Assembly: GCA_024234975.1 (NCBI GenBank)
Contig: JACKNH010000007.1
Coordinates: 142,965-206,964, forward strand
DNA from: Gammaproteobacteria bacterium
GTDB lineage: Bacteria > Pseudomonadota > Gammaproteobacteria > Ga0077536
DNA: 64,000 nt
Reading direction: 5' to 3'
The notes beneath the pieces are model-generated. The model did not search any database. It was not told where the DNA came from and saw only the letters and a list, made by a program, of their open reading frames with translations. The translations under genes were made by a program, and so were the position numbers. This document shows positions 1-8,239 of this stretch, piece after piece. Every line of letters starts with the position of its first letter. The first letter of the stretch is position 1.

Positions 1-2962
1 GCAGCAGTTCCCGCCGTTGTCGTTCCACCAGCGAAGACCAGACAATCAGGTTAATCAAGCCGGTCTCATCTTCCAGGGTCACAAAGACCACCCCGGTGGC
101 GGTACCGGGCCGTTGGCGTGAAATCACCAGCCCGCAGGTCAGAACCGCCGTGCCATGGCCTGTTTCGGTGATGTCAGTCGCCGACAGCATCCGCCGCCGG
201 TTCAGACGCGGCCGCAACAGGCTGAGTGGGTGGCGCCCCAGCGGCAGGCCCAGCCAGCTGTAATCGGCCACGATATCCTCACCCTCGCGTGGTCGGCGCA
301 GCATGGGTTCCCCTTCGCGGATTTGCGCTGCGGGCAACACCGGCAAGGCGGGGGAAACGCCCAGGGCGTCCCAACCGGCGCGATGCCGATGACCACTCAA
401 GCCATTCAATGCGCCGGCCCGGGCCAGCGCCCGCACCTCGGCCTGGTTCAACCGCGCACGGTCATGCAATGCCTGCGCGGTGGCAAAACCGCCGCCACTG
501 GCGCGTGACTCGACCAACCGCCGCGCGCTGGCTTCGGCCAGCCCACGGATCATCCGCAGCCCCAGACGCACGCTGGCAGGCCGGCCTTCCAGTGTGCAAT
601 CCCAGTCGCTGGCATTGACGTCCGGCGCAAGTACCACCACGTCATGGCGACGCGCATCCTGGACCAACTGCGATGGGGCGTAGAAACCCATGGGCTGACT
701 GTTCAACAGCGCGGCGGTGAAGGCCGCCGGCTTGTGACATTTCAGCCAGGCCGAGACATAGGCCAGCAACGCGAAACTCGCCGAGTGCGATTCCGGGAAA
801 CCGTATTCGCCAAAGCCCTGGATCTGGTTGAAGATGCGCGTCGCGAATTCGGTGCTGTAACCGCGGGCGCGCATGCCGTCGAACAGGCGGGCACGGAATT
901 TCTCTATGCCGCCGTTGCGCTTCCAGGTGGCCATCGCCCGCCGCAACTGGTCGGCCTCGCCCGGTGTGAAGCCGGCCGCGACCACCGCCAGCCGCATCAC
1001 CTGTTCCTGGAACAGCGGCACCCCCAGCGTCCGCTGCAAAACCTCGCGCACGGCTTCACTGGGATATTCGACCGCCTCTTCACCGTTACGCCGACGCAGA
1101 TAGGGATGGACCATTTCGCCCTGAATGGGCCCGGGCCGGATGAGCGCGACTTCAATCACCAGGTCATAGAAGCAACGCGGCCGCAACCGCGGCAACATGG
1201 CCATCTGCGCGCGCGATTCGATCTGGAATACGCCAACGGTGTCGGCGCGCTGGATCATCGCATAGGTAACGGGGTCCTCAGCCGGGACCGTGGCCATGGT
1301 CAGCTGCTCACCGTCACTGCCGGCGACAAGTTCAAAGGTACGCTTGATAGCCGTCAGCATGCCCAGACACAGGCAGTCCACCTTCAGCAGACCCAGGGTT
1401 TCCAGGTCATCCTTGTCCCATTGCAGCACCGTGCGATCAGCCATGGCGGCGTTCTCCACCGGCACCAGGCTGGCCAGCGGTTCATCGGCAATCACGAACC
1501 CGCCGACATGTTGCGACAGGTGGCGGGGGAAGCCGATGAGCGTCCGCACCAAAGACAGCAAACGCAGGCTGACCGGCTGGTTCGGATCCAGTCCCGCCAG
1601 CCGCAGGCGCTCCGCCATCGCGGCTTCGTCATCCCACCAATAGATGTCCCGCGCCAGCCGATCGACCTGCTCCAGTGAAAGCCCGAGCGCCTTGCCGACA
1701 TCACGCACCGCGCTGCGCGCCTTGTAGGTGATCACCGTAGCCGCCAGCGCCGCGCGCTCGCGCCCATACTTGCGGTAGATGTACTGGATGACTTCTTCAC
1801 GCCGTTCGTGTTCGAAATCGATGTCGATGTCCGGCGGCTCGTTGCGCTCGCGCGAGATGAAGCGTTCGAACAAGACCTCGATCCGCGCCGGATCGACCTC
1901 GGTGATGCCCAGACAGAAGCACACCGCGGAATTGGCCGCCGAGCCACGGCCCTGGCACAGGATGTGCCGCGAACGCGCGTAGCGCACGATGTCATACACG
2001 GTCAGAAAATAGGATTCGTATTGCAACTCGGCGATCAACTCGAGTTCGCGTTCGATCTGGTTGCGTAGTGCGGTGCTGATGCCCTGCGGCCAGCGTCGCC
2101 CGATGCCGGCTTCGGTCAACCGTCGCAGATAGCTGGCGGGTGTTTCCTCGCACGGCACGATCTCACGCGGATAGCGGTAACGCAGTTCGCGCAGATTGAA
2201 CCGGCAACGCCCGGCAATCACCAGGGTCTCGGCCAGCAATGCGGCGGGATAGAGTTTCGCCAGGTGGGCGCGCCGGCGCAGGTGTCGCTCGGCATTGGCG
2301 CAGAGCGCAAACCCGGCCTCGGCCACCGTGGTCTTCAACGCGATGGCGGTCAGCACATCGGCCAATACCTTGCGATCACGCTGATGCATGTGAACGTTGC
2401 CGGCGGCGACCAGTGGCAGGCCGTAGCGCTGTCCGCAGGCCGCAAGCTGCGCGAGCGCTGTCTGGTCCAGGCCGCTGCGCAACAACTCCACCGCGATCCA
2501 CGCCCTTCCGGCAAAGGCGCGCTGCAACCATGCCGCGACGGTTTCATTGATCGCCTGCGGATCGGGCAACCACAGCAACAGACAGCCTTCGGCCAGTGCG
2601 GCCACGTCTTCGGCGGTGGCGATGTAGTGGCCTTTTTCCGCCCGCCGGCGGGCACGGGTGATCAACGTGCACAACGCCCGATAGGCCGGGTACTCGGGCG
2701 CCAGCAGAACCAGGTGAGTGCCATCGACCAGCCGCAGTTCGCTGCCGATGATGAGGTGCATCCCGCATTCCTCGGCCGCGGCATGGGCGCGGACCACGCC
2801 GGCCATCGAACACTCGTCGGTCAACGCCACCGCCCGGTAACCCAGCGCCTGCGCCCGCCGCACCAGTTCCTCGGGATGTGAAGCGCCGCGCAGGAATGAG
2901 AAGTTGCTCAGGCAGTGCAACTCGGCATAGGCGGGGGAAGCGGTGGAGGAGGATTCCGACAT
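1..2962 (-). CDS. dnaE2: Error-prone DNA polymerase DnaE2 (ImuC), 3' end beyond window
   Basis: Alpha-subunit-like C-family polymerase that performs SOS translesion synthesis together with ImuA and ImuB. About 987 codons are visible with no stop; the family is usually a little over 1000 residues, so only the C-terminal tip is missing. The N-terminal PHP domain starts with AELHCLSNFSFLRGASHPEE (residues 13-32), and the polymerase acidic motif PDIDIDFEHERR is clear further on, as is GRGSAANSAVCFCLGI. The C-terminal OB-fold region is running at the window edge. The ATG at 2962 is the first in-frame ATG before the conserved block but lies inside a LexA box with no ribosome binding site. A TTG at 2998, preceded by AGGA, is an alternative start. 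Product certain; start uncertain. Confidence 0.95.
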   Translation of the reverse strand, partial: MSESSSTASPAYAELHCLSNFSFLRGASHPEELVRRAQALGYRAVALTDECSMAGVVRAHAAAEECGMHLIIGSELRLVDGTHLVLLAPEYPAYRALCTLITRARRRAEKGHYIATAEDVAALAEGCLLLWLPDPQAINETVAAWLQRAFAGRAWIAVELLRSGLDQTALAQLAACGQRYGLPLVAAGNVHMHQRDRKVLADVLTAIALKTTVAEAGFALCANAERHLRRRAHLAKLYPAALLAETLVIAGRCRFNLRELRYRYPREIVPCEETPASYLRRLTEAGIGRRWPQGISTALRNQIERELELIAELQYESYFLTVYDIVRYARSRHILCQGRGSAANSAVCFCLGITEVDPARIEVLFERFISRERNEPPDIDIDFEHERREEVIQYIYRKYGRERAALAATVITYKARSAVRDVGKALGLSLEQVDRLARDIYWWDDEAAMAERLRLAGLDPNQPVSLRLLSLVRTLIGFPRHLSQHVGGFVIADEPLASLVPVENAAMADRTVLQWDKDDLETLGLLKVDCLCLGMLTAIKRTFELVAGSDGEQLTMATVPAEDPVTYAMIQRADTVGVFQIESRAQMAMLPRLRPRCFYDLVIEVALIRPGPIQGEMVHPYLRRRNGEEAVEYPSEAVREVLQRTLGVPLFQEQVMRLAVVAAGFTPGEADQLRRAMATWKRNGGIEKFRARLFDGMRARGYSTEFATRIFNQIQGFGEYGFPESHSASFALLAYVSAWLKCHKPAAFTAALLNSQPMGFYAPSQLVQDARRHDVVVLAPDVNASDWDCTLEGRPASVRLGLRMIRGLAEASARRLVESRASGGGFATAQALHDRARLNQAEVRALARAGALNGLSGHRHRAGWDALGVSPALPVLPAAQIREGEPMLRRPREGEDIVADYSWLGLPLGRHPLSLLRPRLNRRRMLSATDITETGHGTAVLTCGLVISRQRPGTATGVVFVTLEDETGLINLIVWSSLVERQRRELL

Positions 2963-2981
2963 ACTGTATGTATATACAGTT
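2962..2981. promoter_or_regulatory. LexA binding site (SOS box) at the dnaE2 start
   Basis: TACTGTATGTATATACAGTT is nearly identical to the enterobacterial SOS consensus TACTGTATATATATACAGTA, with the CTG-N10-CAG core intact. It overlaps the presumed dnaE2 start codon (ATG on the minus strand at 2960-2962) and sits about 100 bases upstream of the divergent secreted-protein gene. LexA bound here could repress both directions; that the divergent gene is controlled is inference. Confidence 0.9.
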
Positions 2982-3077
2982 ACTGACCTTGTCGGCAAGC
3001 CGTCCTGCGAGCGCCGGGTTCCGGGAATGTCGGCCCCTATGGCTCAACCGGCGGAAATGCCGGCCGCTATCAACGAC

Positions 3078-3569
3078 ATGCATCACCTCACCTCTTTCCG
3101 TGGCCTCATTCGCGTCTGCACCGGCCTGCTGCTGCTGGGTCTGGCCGCTACTGCCGCGGCCGACTTCCGCGGTGACGCCGCGGCCGTCGCGCACAAGGCG
3201 CGGATGCTGGCCATGCAGCCGCTGCGACTGCTGTATGGCCCCAGCCAGCCGGAGTTGCCTGATTATCTCGACCTGGACGGGATGGACCCGGCGGAAGTCG
3301 ACCTGCGACTGTGCGGCGATCTGTATCAGCGCCGCCAGGTCTTGCTGCGCCAGACCCTGGATTACGTGCCGGCTTACCTGGATGACCCGCGCAACGCCAC
3401 CGCCATGGTCGTCACCACCATGGGCACCACACCGATCTATTTCTATTACCTGGGCTTCACTGCCTTGCAGGACTACCAGCGCGCCCAGCGCAACGTCGCC
3501 ATCGAGGCTGAACTGGATGCGTTGAGGCGAGCCGCCGCGGCACTGGACTGCTTCGTCACCGCGCATTAA
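3078..3569 (+). CDS. Small secreted protein of unknown function
   Basis: A 163-residue product that I do not recognise. From the ATG at 3078 it opens with a typical Sec signal peptide: FRGLIRVC, then the hydrophobic stretch TGLLLLGLAATA, then an Ala-Ala-Ala-Asp cleavage region near residue 25. The mature part is about 138 residues, has two cysteines (in RLCGDL and LDCFV) that could form a disulfide, and no membrane segment. Longer in-frame starts at 2943 and 3027 would put about 17 to 45 extra residues before the signal peptide and are less likely. The gene is divergent from dnaE2 and the LexA box lies between them, so SOS induction is possible. It could also be an unrelated passenger. Confidence 0.6.
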   Translation: MHHLTSFRGLIRVCTGLLLLGLAATAAADFRGDAAAVAHKARMLAMQPLRLLYGPSQPELPDYLDLDGMDPAEVDLRLCGDLYQRRQVLLRQTLDYVPAYLDDPRNATAMVVTTMGTTPIYFYYLGFTALQDYQRAQRNVAIEAELDALRRAAAALDCFVTAH

Positions 3570-3570
3570 G

Positions 3571-3905
3571 TCCGCGAGGCGGCGCATGGCTTCGTTGCGC
3601 GGTGCTCGGCCGCTCGCCTATCCCACCTGATATGTCTCGCGCCCTGCGCGCCGTGCGCCTCGCCCTGCATCCACCTCGCGAACTTAATCGGGCTCCGCGA
3701 GGCGGCGCATGGCTTCGTTGCGCGGTGCTCGGCCGCTCGCCTATCCCACCTGATATGTCTCGCGCCCTGCGCGCCGTGCGCCTCGCCCTGCATCCACCTC
3801 GCGAACTTAATCGGGCTCCGCGAGGCGGCGCATGGCTTCGTTGCGCGGTGCTCGGCCGCTCGCCTATCCCACCTGATATGTCTCGCGCCCTGCATCCACC
3901 TCGTG
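3571..3905. repeat. 123-bp tandem repeat, about 2.7 copies
   Basis: Two copies (3571-3693, 3694-3816) look identical except at the first junction. A third (from 3817) lacks about 21 bases internally and decays near 3905. The period is 123 bases, a multiple of three, so both strands stay open and give repetitive frames of about 108 codons that I judge non-coding. Within each unit GCGAGGC and GGCGC recur as GCGCC and GCCTCGC downstream, so a unit can fold into a long-range hairpin. It lies between the secreted-protein gene and imuB. Confidence 0.9.
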
Positions 3906-3929
3906 AGCCTGATGGGAGATTCCGCTGAA

Positions 3930-4118
3930 TCGCTGTGCGGGATTCCGCTTAACGTATAGCGCAGAGGTTGGCCATTGGATCTGTCTGGTCAGGACCGTGC
4001 GAGGCAGGGATGCCGAGCCCGAGCGTACACGGACGTATTCACAGCGAGTCCTGACCAGACAGATCCAATGGCCAACCGCCCACCCACGCCCCATCCATAG
4101 CGGAATCCCGCACAGCGA
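3930..4118. mobile_element. 189-bp nested inverted-repeat element (MITE-like)
   Basis: The ends are perfect 20-base inverted repeats (3930-3949 TCGCTGTGCGGGATTCCGCT; complement at 4099-4118). Inside them is a second perfect 30-base inverted repeat (3966-3995 and 4048-4077) around a 52-base centre. A transcript or single strand could fold into one long cruciform. It has no coding capacity. The layout resembles a non-autonomous miniature element or an intergenic palindromic repeat; I see no clear target-site duplication. It ends 39 bases from the imuB stop codon, so it could also act as a strong structured end for the imuAB transcript. Confidence 0.7.
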
Positions 4119-4157
4119 CTCAGCGCGCGAGATACTGCAAGGCCTCGTTGCAACCGT

Positions 4158-5750
4158 TCACTCAAACCAACCATGCAGAAACCATTGTCCCTGCGCGCGC
4201 AGATCACGGAATAACCAGCAGCACCCGCCGGCCGGCGCCTGTGCCCGGTAGTAGTCGCGGCCAACCGGCTGCTCATCCCACCAGCCGCTTTCAATGCGTT
4301 CACCCTCGCCCAGCAGCCGGTATCCCGTCGGCGCTCCGGCTTCTCCGGCGGGCAGTGACAGCGGTGTCTTCAGGAGCCATGCCGGCCGTGGCGGCAGCGG
4401 GGGCGGACATTCCGGTCTGCCCGCAGCCAGGCCGCAGGACCAGCGCGAGGCATGTTCAGGCCGGTGCTCCGGGCAACTGCTGACGCCACCCACACTGGCC
4501 ATGCCCAGTCTTGCCGTCAGCCTGTCCACCAGCGCCGCCACCCGGGCCTGTTCCTGCTGGGGCGTGAACAACACCGGCTGACGCAATTGCTCGGCCACCT
4601 TGCCGGCCTGGAACAGCGTCGCGCTACCGGCCACCGCCAACCTGACCTGCTCGACCCGCAGTCGCAGTTCGATGACCGGTGAGGTCAGCGTATGGGTGCT
4701 CAACTTCTCCGCCAATACCCGCAGCATCAGCGCGCTGTCCGCCTGCGGCTGCGACAGGCGCAGGGCGAAGGATTGCCGCCGGCGGGTATCGTCGATCAGT
4801 GTCCACTCAAGCAGCTCGGTCACCGCGCAACGGGCGCGCAGATAGCCCTGCAGCGCCACCAGCAGCGGCTCGGCGGCTGCCAGCAGCAAAGCGGTATTGC
4901 GGGCGCCCCATGGCAGCTGTGCGTCGACTGAGAACACATCAGGCAATGGCACCGAGGCACGTGGTTCGTCACGCCGGCCCGTCAACGTATCCAGCCGCTC
5001 CAGCAGGGACGCGCCACAACGCCGGCCGAGATCGGCCCGTGGCAGGCGCAGACATTCGCGCAGCGTGCCCACCCCGATATCGTGCAAGGCCTGGCAGGTT
5101 CTGGCCGGCAGCCCCAGCCCCTCGACCGGCAGCCCGCCCAGCAGTGGCAACAGTTCGTCGAGCGTCGCCACCGGTTCATCGATGCCGTGGCGCGCCAGCA
5201 GCATGGCCGCGGCCGGTAGCGGCGCCACCGCCAGCCGGGCCTGGCAACGTTGCCCGGCCAGATCCTCGCGCAGCCGCGCCAGCAGTGCAGTGATTCCGCC
5301 GAACAGGTGCAGGCTGCCGCCTATCTCCAACAGCAGTCCCTGTGGCTCCAGGCTGACCTGCGGAGTGAACTGCTGCGCCCATAGCGCCAGACCGTTCAGC
5401 AACCCGGCCTCGGCCCGTTCATCACGCAACATGATCATCAGTTCGGTCAGGGCGCAGGCGGCGCTGGTACGCATGCCGGCCACGACCCCCGCGCGCAAGG
5501 CCGCCGGGTTGGCCGCCACCACCTGTTGCCGGGCGCCCAGGCCACTGGCGATGACCGCGGCCACCTCGCCTGTTGCCAGCAGATTCAACGCCCGCAAGGG
5601 CAGCTCGTGCAGATGGATGGCCAGCCACAATTGGCCGGTGCGTACAGCGGTCTTCGCCTGAGGAACGACACGGCGCCGACGGGTACGCGGTTGCGCCGGC
5701 ATCGGCCATGGCAGTTCCAGTGAAGCGTGGTCGATCGGGCCGGACTTCAC
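4158..5750 (-). CDS. imuB: ImuB, catalytically inactive Y-family polymerase homologue
   Basis: A 530-residue Y-family-like protein that acts as the hub of the SOS mutasome, linking ImuA and DnaE2 to the beta clamp (family knowledge). The visible N-terminal core begins with QLWLAIHLHELPLRALNLL, where true Y-family polymerases carry the metal-binding aspartate of the DxD region; the first catalytic acid is replaced, as expected for ImuB. A helix-hairpin-helix-like section (GLPARTCQALHDIGVGTLRE) and a little-finger region follow. I chose the GTG at 5750 because it overlaps the imuA stop as GTGA; an in-frame ATG at 5837 would overlap imuA by 91 bases. Translationally coupled with imuA. Confidence 0.92.
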   Translation of the reverse strand: MKSGPIDHASLELPWPMPAQPRTRRRRVVPQAKTAVRTGQLWLAIHLHELPLRALNLLATGEVAAVIASGLGARQQVVAANPAALRAGVVAGMRTSAACALTELMIMLRDERAEAGLLNGLALWAQQFTPQVSLEPQGLLLEIGGSLHLFGGITALLARLREDLAGQRCQARLAVAPLPAAAMLLARHGIDEPVATLDELLPLLGGLPVEGLGLPARTCQALHDIGVGTLRECLRLPRADLGRRCGASLLERLDTLTGRRDEPRASVPLPDVFSVDAQLPWGARNTALLLAAAEPLLVALQGYLRARCAVTELLEWTLIDDTRRRQSFALRLSQPQADSALMLRVLAEKLSTHTLTSPVIELRLRVEQVRLAVAGSATLFQAGKVAEQLRQPVLFTPQQEQARVAALVDRLTARLGMASVGGVSSCPEHRPEHASRWSCGLAAGRPECPPPLPPRPAWLLKTPLSLPAGEAGAPTGYRLLGEGERIESGWWDEQPVGRDYYRAQAPAGGCCWLFRDLRAQGQWFLHGWFE

Positions 5751-6364
5751 AGCGTCAGCTCGCAGGCGCCGCCCGCCCAACCGCCGCGGCATTTCAGGAC
5801 CTCGATATGCAAACCGGTCTGCCGCGGCTGCAGACACAGGCGCAGTGCCGCGGGGGAACTCTGCCGCGCCATCGCCAGCGGCCGGTAAAGAATGCCGCAG
5901 CTGCCGCTGGTCTCAGCCGCCAGTTGCAGACGCCGCAAGGCTGGCATGGATGCCGTGCCCAGCCATGCCAGCGCTGCGCCACAGAGTTCGAAGCGCAATG
6001 CCTGTTCCAGCGCCCACAATGTTTCCTTGTGCCGCTGCGCGTGCGATGAGGACAGCCGGATCAGCAGCAGCCGTGAGAGGTCAAGCTGCAATTGCTGCAA
6101 GGCCGGTGCATAAGGATCGGCCGGCGGATCGACCCATAACAGCCAGCGCCCCGCCTGCTGCAGACGCTGCCAGGCCGGCAGCCACAGCCGCAAGGCGCCG
6201 ATACCGGTGGCGTCGAGCAGGATTTCGGTCAGCCCGCCCAACGGCCAGCCGGCTTCCGGCAACAGCGCATCCAGCGCAGGATAACCGGTGCTCAAGCCCG
6301 ACTGGGCCGGCAGCTGTCCCGCACGCCACAACCCGGCGTGCGCGATGGGTAAACCTTTCACCAC
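5747..6364 (-). CDS. imuA: ImuA, RecA-like SOS mutagenesis protein
   Basis: A 205-residue SulA/RecA-like protein of the ImuA family, required with ImuB and DnaE2 for damage-induced mutagenesis. Typical features are LSTGYPALDALLPEAGWPLG near residue 24, corresponding to the RecA-like N-terminal segment, followed by LTEILLDATGIGALRLWLPA. No intact Walker A motif is visible, which is usual for this short family. It starts 9 bases after lexA ends and overlaps imuB by 4 bases, so lexA-imuA-imuB is one transcript under the LexA box at 7016. Confidence 0.9.
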   Translation of the reverse strand: MVKGLPIAHAGLWRAGQLPAQSGLSTGYPALDALLPEAGWPLGGLTEILLDATGIGALRLWLPAWQRLQQAGRWLLWVDPPADPYAPALQQLQLDLSRLLLIRLSSSHAQRHKETLWALEQALRFELCGAALAWLGTASMPALRRLQLAAETSGSCGILYRPLAMARQSSPAALRLCLQPRQTGLHIEVLKCRGGWAGGACELTL

Positions 6365-6373
6365 GCTGGCTGC

Positions 6374-6988
6374 TCAATCCGTACCCAGACGCAACACACC
6401 CACCGCGAGGCCTTCGATCACCAGCGAGCGGGTTTTCAGATCGATTTCCAGCGGGGCGAAATCCGGGTTCTCGGCCAGCAGCTTCACCTTGTTGCCACGG
6501 CGGCGGAACCGTTTGACGGTGACCTCATCATCCAGCCGGGCGACGACGATCTGGCCATTGGTGGCTTCCGGCGTGGCATGTACCGCCAGCAGGTCGCCAT
6601 CGAGAATGCCGGCATCGCGCATGCTCATGCCACGTACCCGCAGCAGGTAGCTGGCGCGCGGTTTGAACACCGCCGGATCACACGGGCAATGATCCTCGAT
6701 ATGTTCCTGCGCCAGGATCGGCTGACCGGCGGCCACCCGGCCGACGATAGGCAACATGCCGCCCGCCACCTGCCCGCCCAGCAGCCTGATGCCGCGCGAG
6801 GCGCCCGGTATCAGTTCGATGACACCTTTGCGCGCCAGCGCCCGCAGATGCTCCTCGGCGGCATTGGCCGAGCGGAAACCGAACCTGGCGGCAATTTCCG
6901 CCCGCGTGGGAGGCATGCCGGTTTCGCTGAGGGTCTTACGGATGAGATCGAATATCTGTTGCTGACGCGGGGTAAACTCTGCGCTCAT
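6374..6988 (-). CDS. lexA: LexA, SOS repressor
   Basis: A 204-residue transcriptional repressor of the SOS regulon that cleaves itself when RecA is activated. The N-terminal winged helix (residues 1-65) reads FTPRQQQIFDLIRKTLSETG and PPTRAEIAARFGF. The cleavage bond is Ala87-Gly88 in GRVAAGQPI, and the catalytic pair is Ser122 (RGMSMRDAG) and Lys159 (VTVKRF), each shifted by 3 from the E. coli numbering. It is the first gene of the lexA-imuA-imuB operon and has its own LexA box 28 bases upstream, so it should be autoregulated. Confidence 0.98.
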   Translation of the reverse strand: MSAEFTPRQQQIFDLIRKTLSETGMPPTRAEIAARFGFRSANAAEEHLRALARKGVIELIPGASRGIRLLGGQVAGGMLPIVGRVAAGQPILAQEHIEDHCPCDPAVFKPRASYLLRVRGMSMRDAGILDGDLLAVHATPEATNGQIVVARLDDEVTVKRFRRRGNKVKLLAENPDFAPLEIDLKTRSLVIEGLAVGVLRLGTD

Positions 6989-7015
6989 GGCCGGGCCCTT
7001 TGGCTGGCGTGAAGA

Positions 7016-7035
7016 TACTGTGATTATATACAGCC
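7016..7035. promoter_or_regulatory. LexA binding site (SOS box) upstream of lexA
   Basis: TACTGTGATTATATACAGCC has the CTG-N10-CAG core with an AT-rich centre and lies 28-47 bases before the lexA ATG. It is somewhat less symmetrical than the dnaE2 box, fitting a weaker, autoregulatory site. Confidence 0.88.
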
Positions 7036-7213
7036 CCTGTCATCATCGTCATCCGGCCGGCAGTCCCGTTCGGGACGGGAACACTTCCCGCTCGCCGCAG
7101 TGCGACGAGCAGGGTCAAACCAGCTAAACTACCCCCAACCTGTCGCCACCAGGGGGCTTTAATCGGCCAGGGACAGCTTGAATTTCAACGATGAATCGAT
7201 TGCCACACCGCTC

Positions 7214-8239
7214 ATGAGCCAACCAGCCACCTCTTCTGCTCCTCATTCCGTAACCCTCATTCCCGGCGATGGCGTCGGCCCGGATATCACCGCCGCCACC
7301 CGCCAGGTGCTCGAGGCGCTGGGCGCGCCCCTGACCTTCAGCGAGTACCGCGGCCCCTACCGGGACGATGCCACCGGTCAACTGCCCGCCGCCCTGGACG
7401 AACAGATCCGCCGTCAGCCGCTGGTGCTCAAGGGCACCACCACGCTGGATGACGACCATGCCGCTTTCACCGGCCTGTTGCGTGACACCTATGACCTGTA
7501 CGCCAACGTCCGGCCCGCCTGGGGCGTGCTGCCGGAGAATCGTTTCGGCGAACTGGACCTGGTGCTGATCCGCGAGAATACCGAGGGTTTGTACGTCGGC
7601 CTGGAACACTACATCCCGCTGGGTGACGACCCGCATGCGGTCGGTGAAGCCACCGGCGTCATCACCCGCGAAGGCTGCCGACGCATCGCCAATTTCGCTT
7701 TTGCCTATGCCGCGCGCCAGCAGCGCAAACGCGTCACCGTCGTGCACAAGGCCAATATTCTGAAAGCGCTGACCGGCCTGTTTCTCGAGACCGTGATGGA
7801 AAGCGCGCAGCCCTACAAGACGCAGTACACCATCGAGGATCGCATCGTCGATGCCTGCGCCATGCAACTGGTGTTGAATCCGACCCGCTTCGACATGCTG
7901 GTGACCACCAACATGTTCGGCGACATCCTCGCCGATCAACTCGCGGGTATGGTCGGCGGCAGGCCGCTGGCGCCCGGCGCCATCATCGGCGATACGGTGG
8001 CGGTATTTGAACCCATCCATGAAGCCCATCCTGAACTCGCTGGCAAGGACGTCGCCAATCCCACCGGGATGATGTTGGCGGCGGTGATGTTGCTGCAGCA
8101 TATCGATGAGCAGGCGCTGGCCAGCCGATTGCTGGCCGCGGTTCGCGCCGCCCTGAAGGAACCTGCTGAGCGCACGCCGGATCTTGGCGGCGATGCATCG
8201 CTGACGGCATTCACGGCCAGTGTGATCGGGAATTTATGA
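7214..8239 (+). CDS. NAD-dependent isocitrate dehydrogenase family protein
   Basis: A 341-residue beta-decarboxylating dehydrogenase that oxidises isocitrate (TCA cycle) or a related 2-hydroxyacid, probably with NAD. Motifs are LIPGDGVGPDIT at the N-terminus, the substrate loop RENTEGLYVG, VHKANILKAL, NMFGDILADQ with metal-binding aspartates, and PIHEAHPELAGKDVANPTG near the C-terminus. Length fits short NAD-type isocitrate or isopropylmalate dehydrogenases rather than the NADP enzyme of about 415 residues. No leuCD neighbours are present, which argues against LeuB. The ATG at 7214 has no clear ribosome binding site; a TTG at 7178 with AGGGA four bases upstream would add 12 residues. Stop overlaps the next start (ATGA). 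Confidence 0.85.
   Translation: MSQPATSSAPHSVTLIPGDGVGPDITAATRQVLEALGAPLTFSEYRGPYRDDATGQLPAALDEQIRRQPLVLKGTTTLDDDHAAFTGLLRDTYDLYANVRPAWGVLPENRFGELDLVLIRENTEGLYVGLEHYIPLGDDPHAVGEATGVITREGCRRIANFAFAYAARQQRKRVTVVHKANILKALTGLFLETVMESAQPYKTQYTIEDRIVDACAMQLVLNPTRFDMLVTTNMFGDILADQLAGMVGGRPLAPGAIIGDTVAVFEPIHEAHPELAGKDVANPTGMMLAAVMLLQHIDEQALASRLLAAVRAALKEPAERTPDLGGDASLTAFTASVIGNL

Noticed and set aside
644..1678. 344-codon plus-strand frame
   Set aside because: Lies entirely antisense to dnaE2, whose frame has clear conserved motifs; a by-product of high GC content.
2544..3587. 347-codon minus-strand frame across the dnaE2/secreted-protein boundary
   Set aside because: Overlaps dnaE2 in a different frame and is antisense to the signal-peptide gene; composition is low-complexity and no family is recognisable.
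3566..3928. Overlapping repetitive frames of 108-109 codons on both strands
   Set aside because: They arise from a 123-base repeat that happens to lack stops in both directions; no signal peptide, domain or ribosome binding site supports translation.
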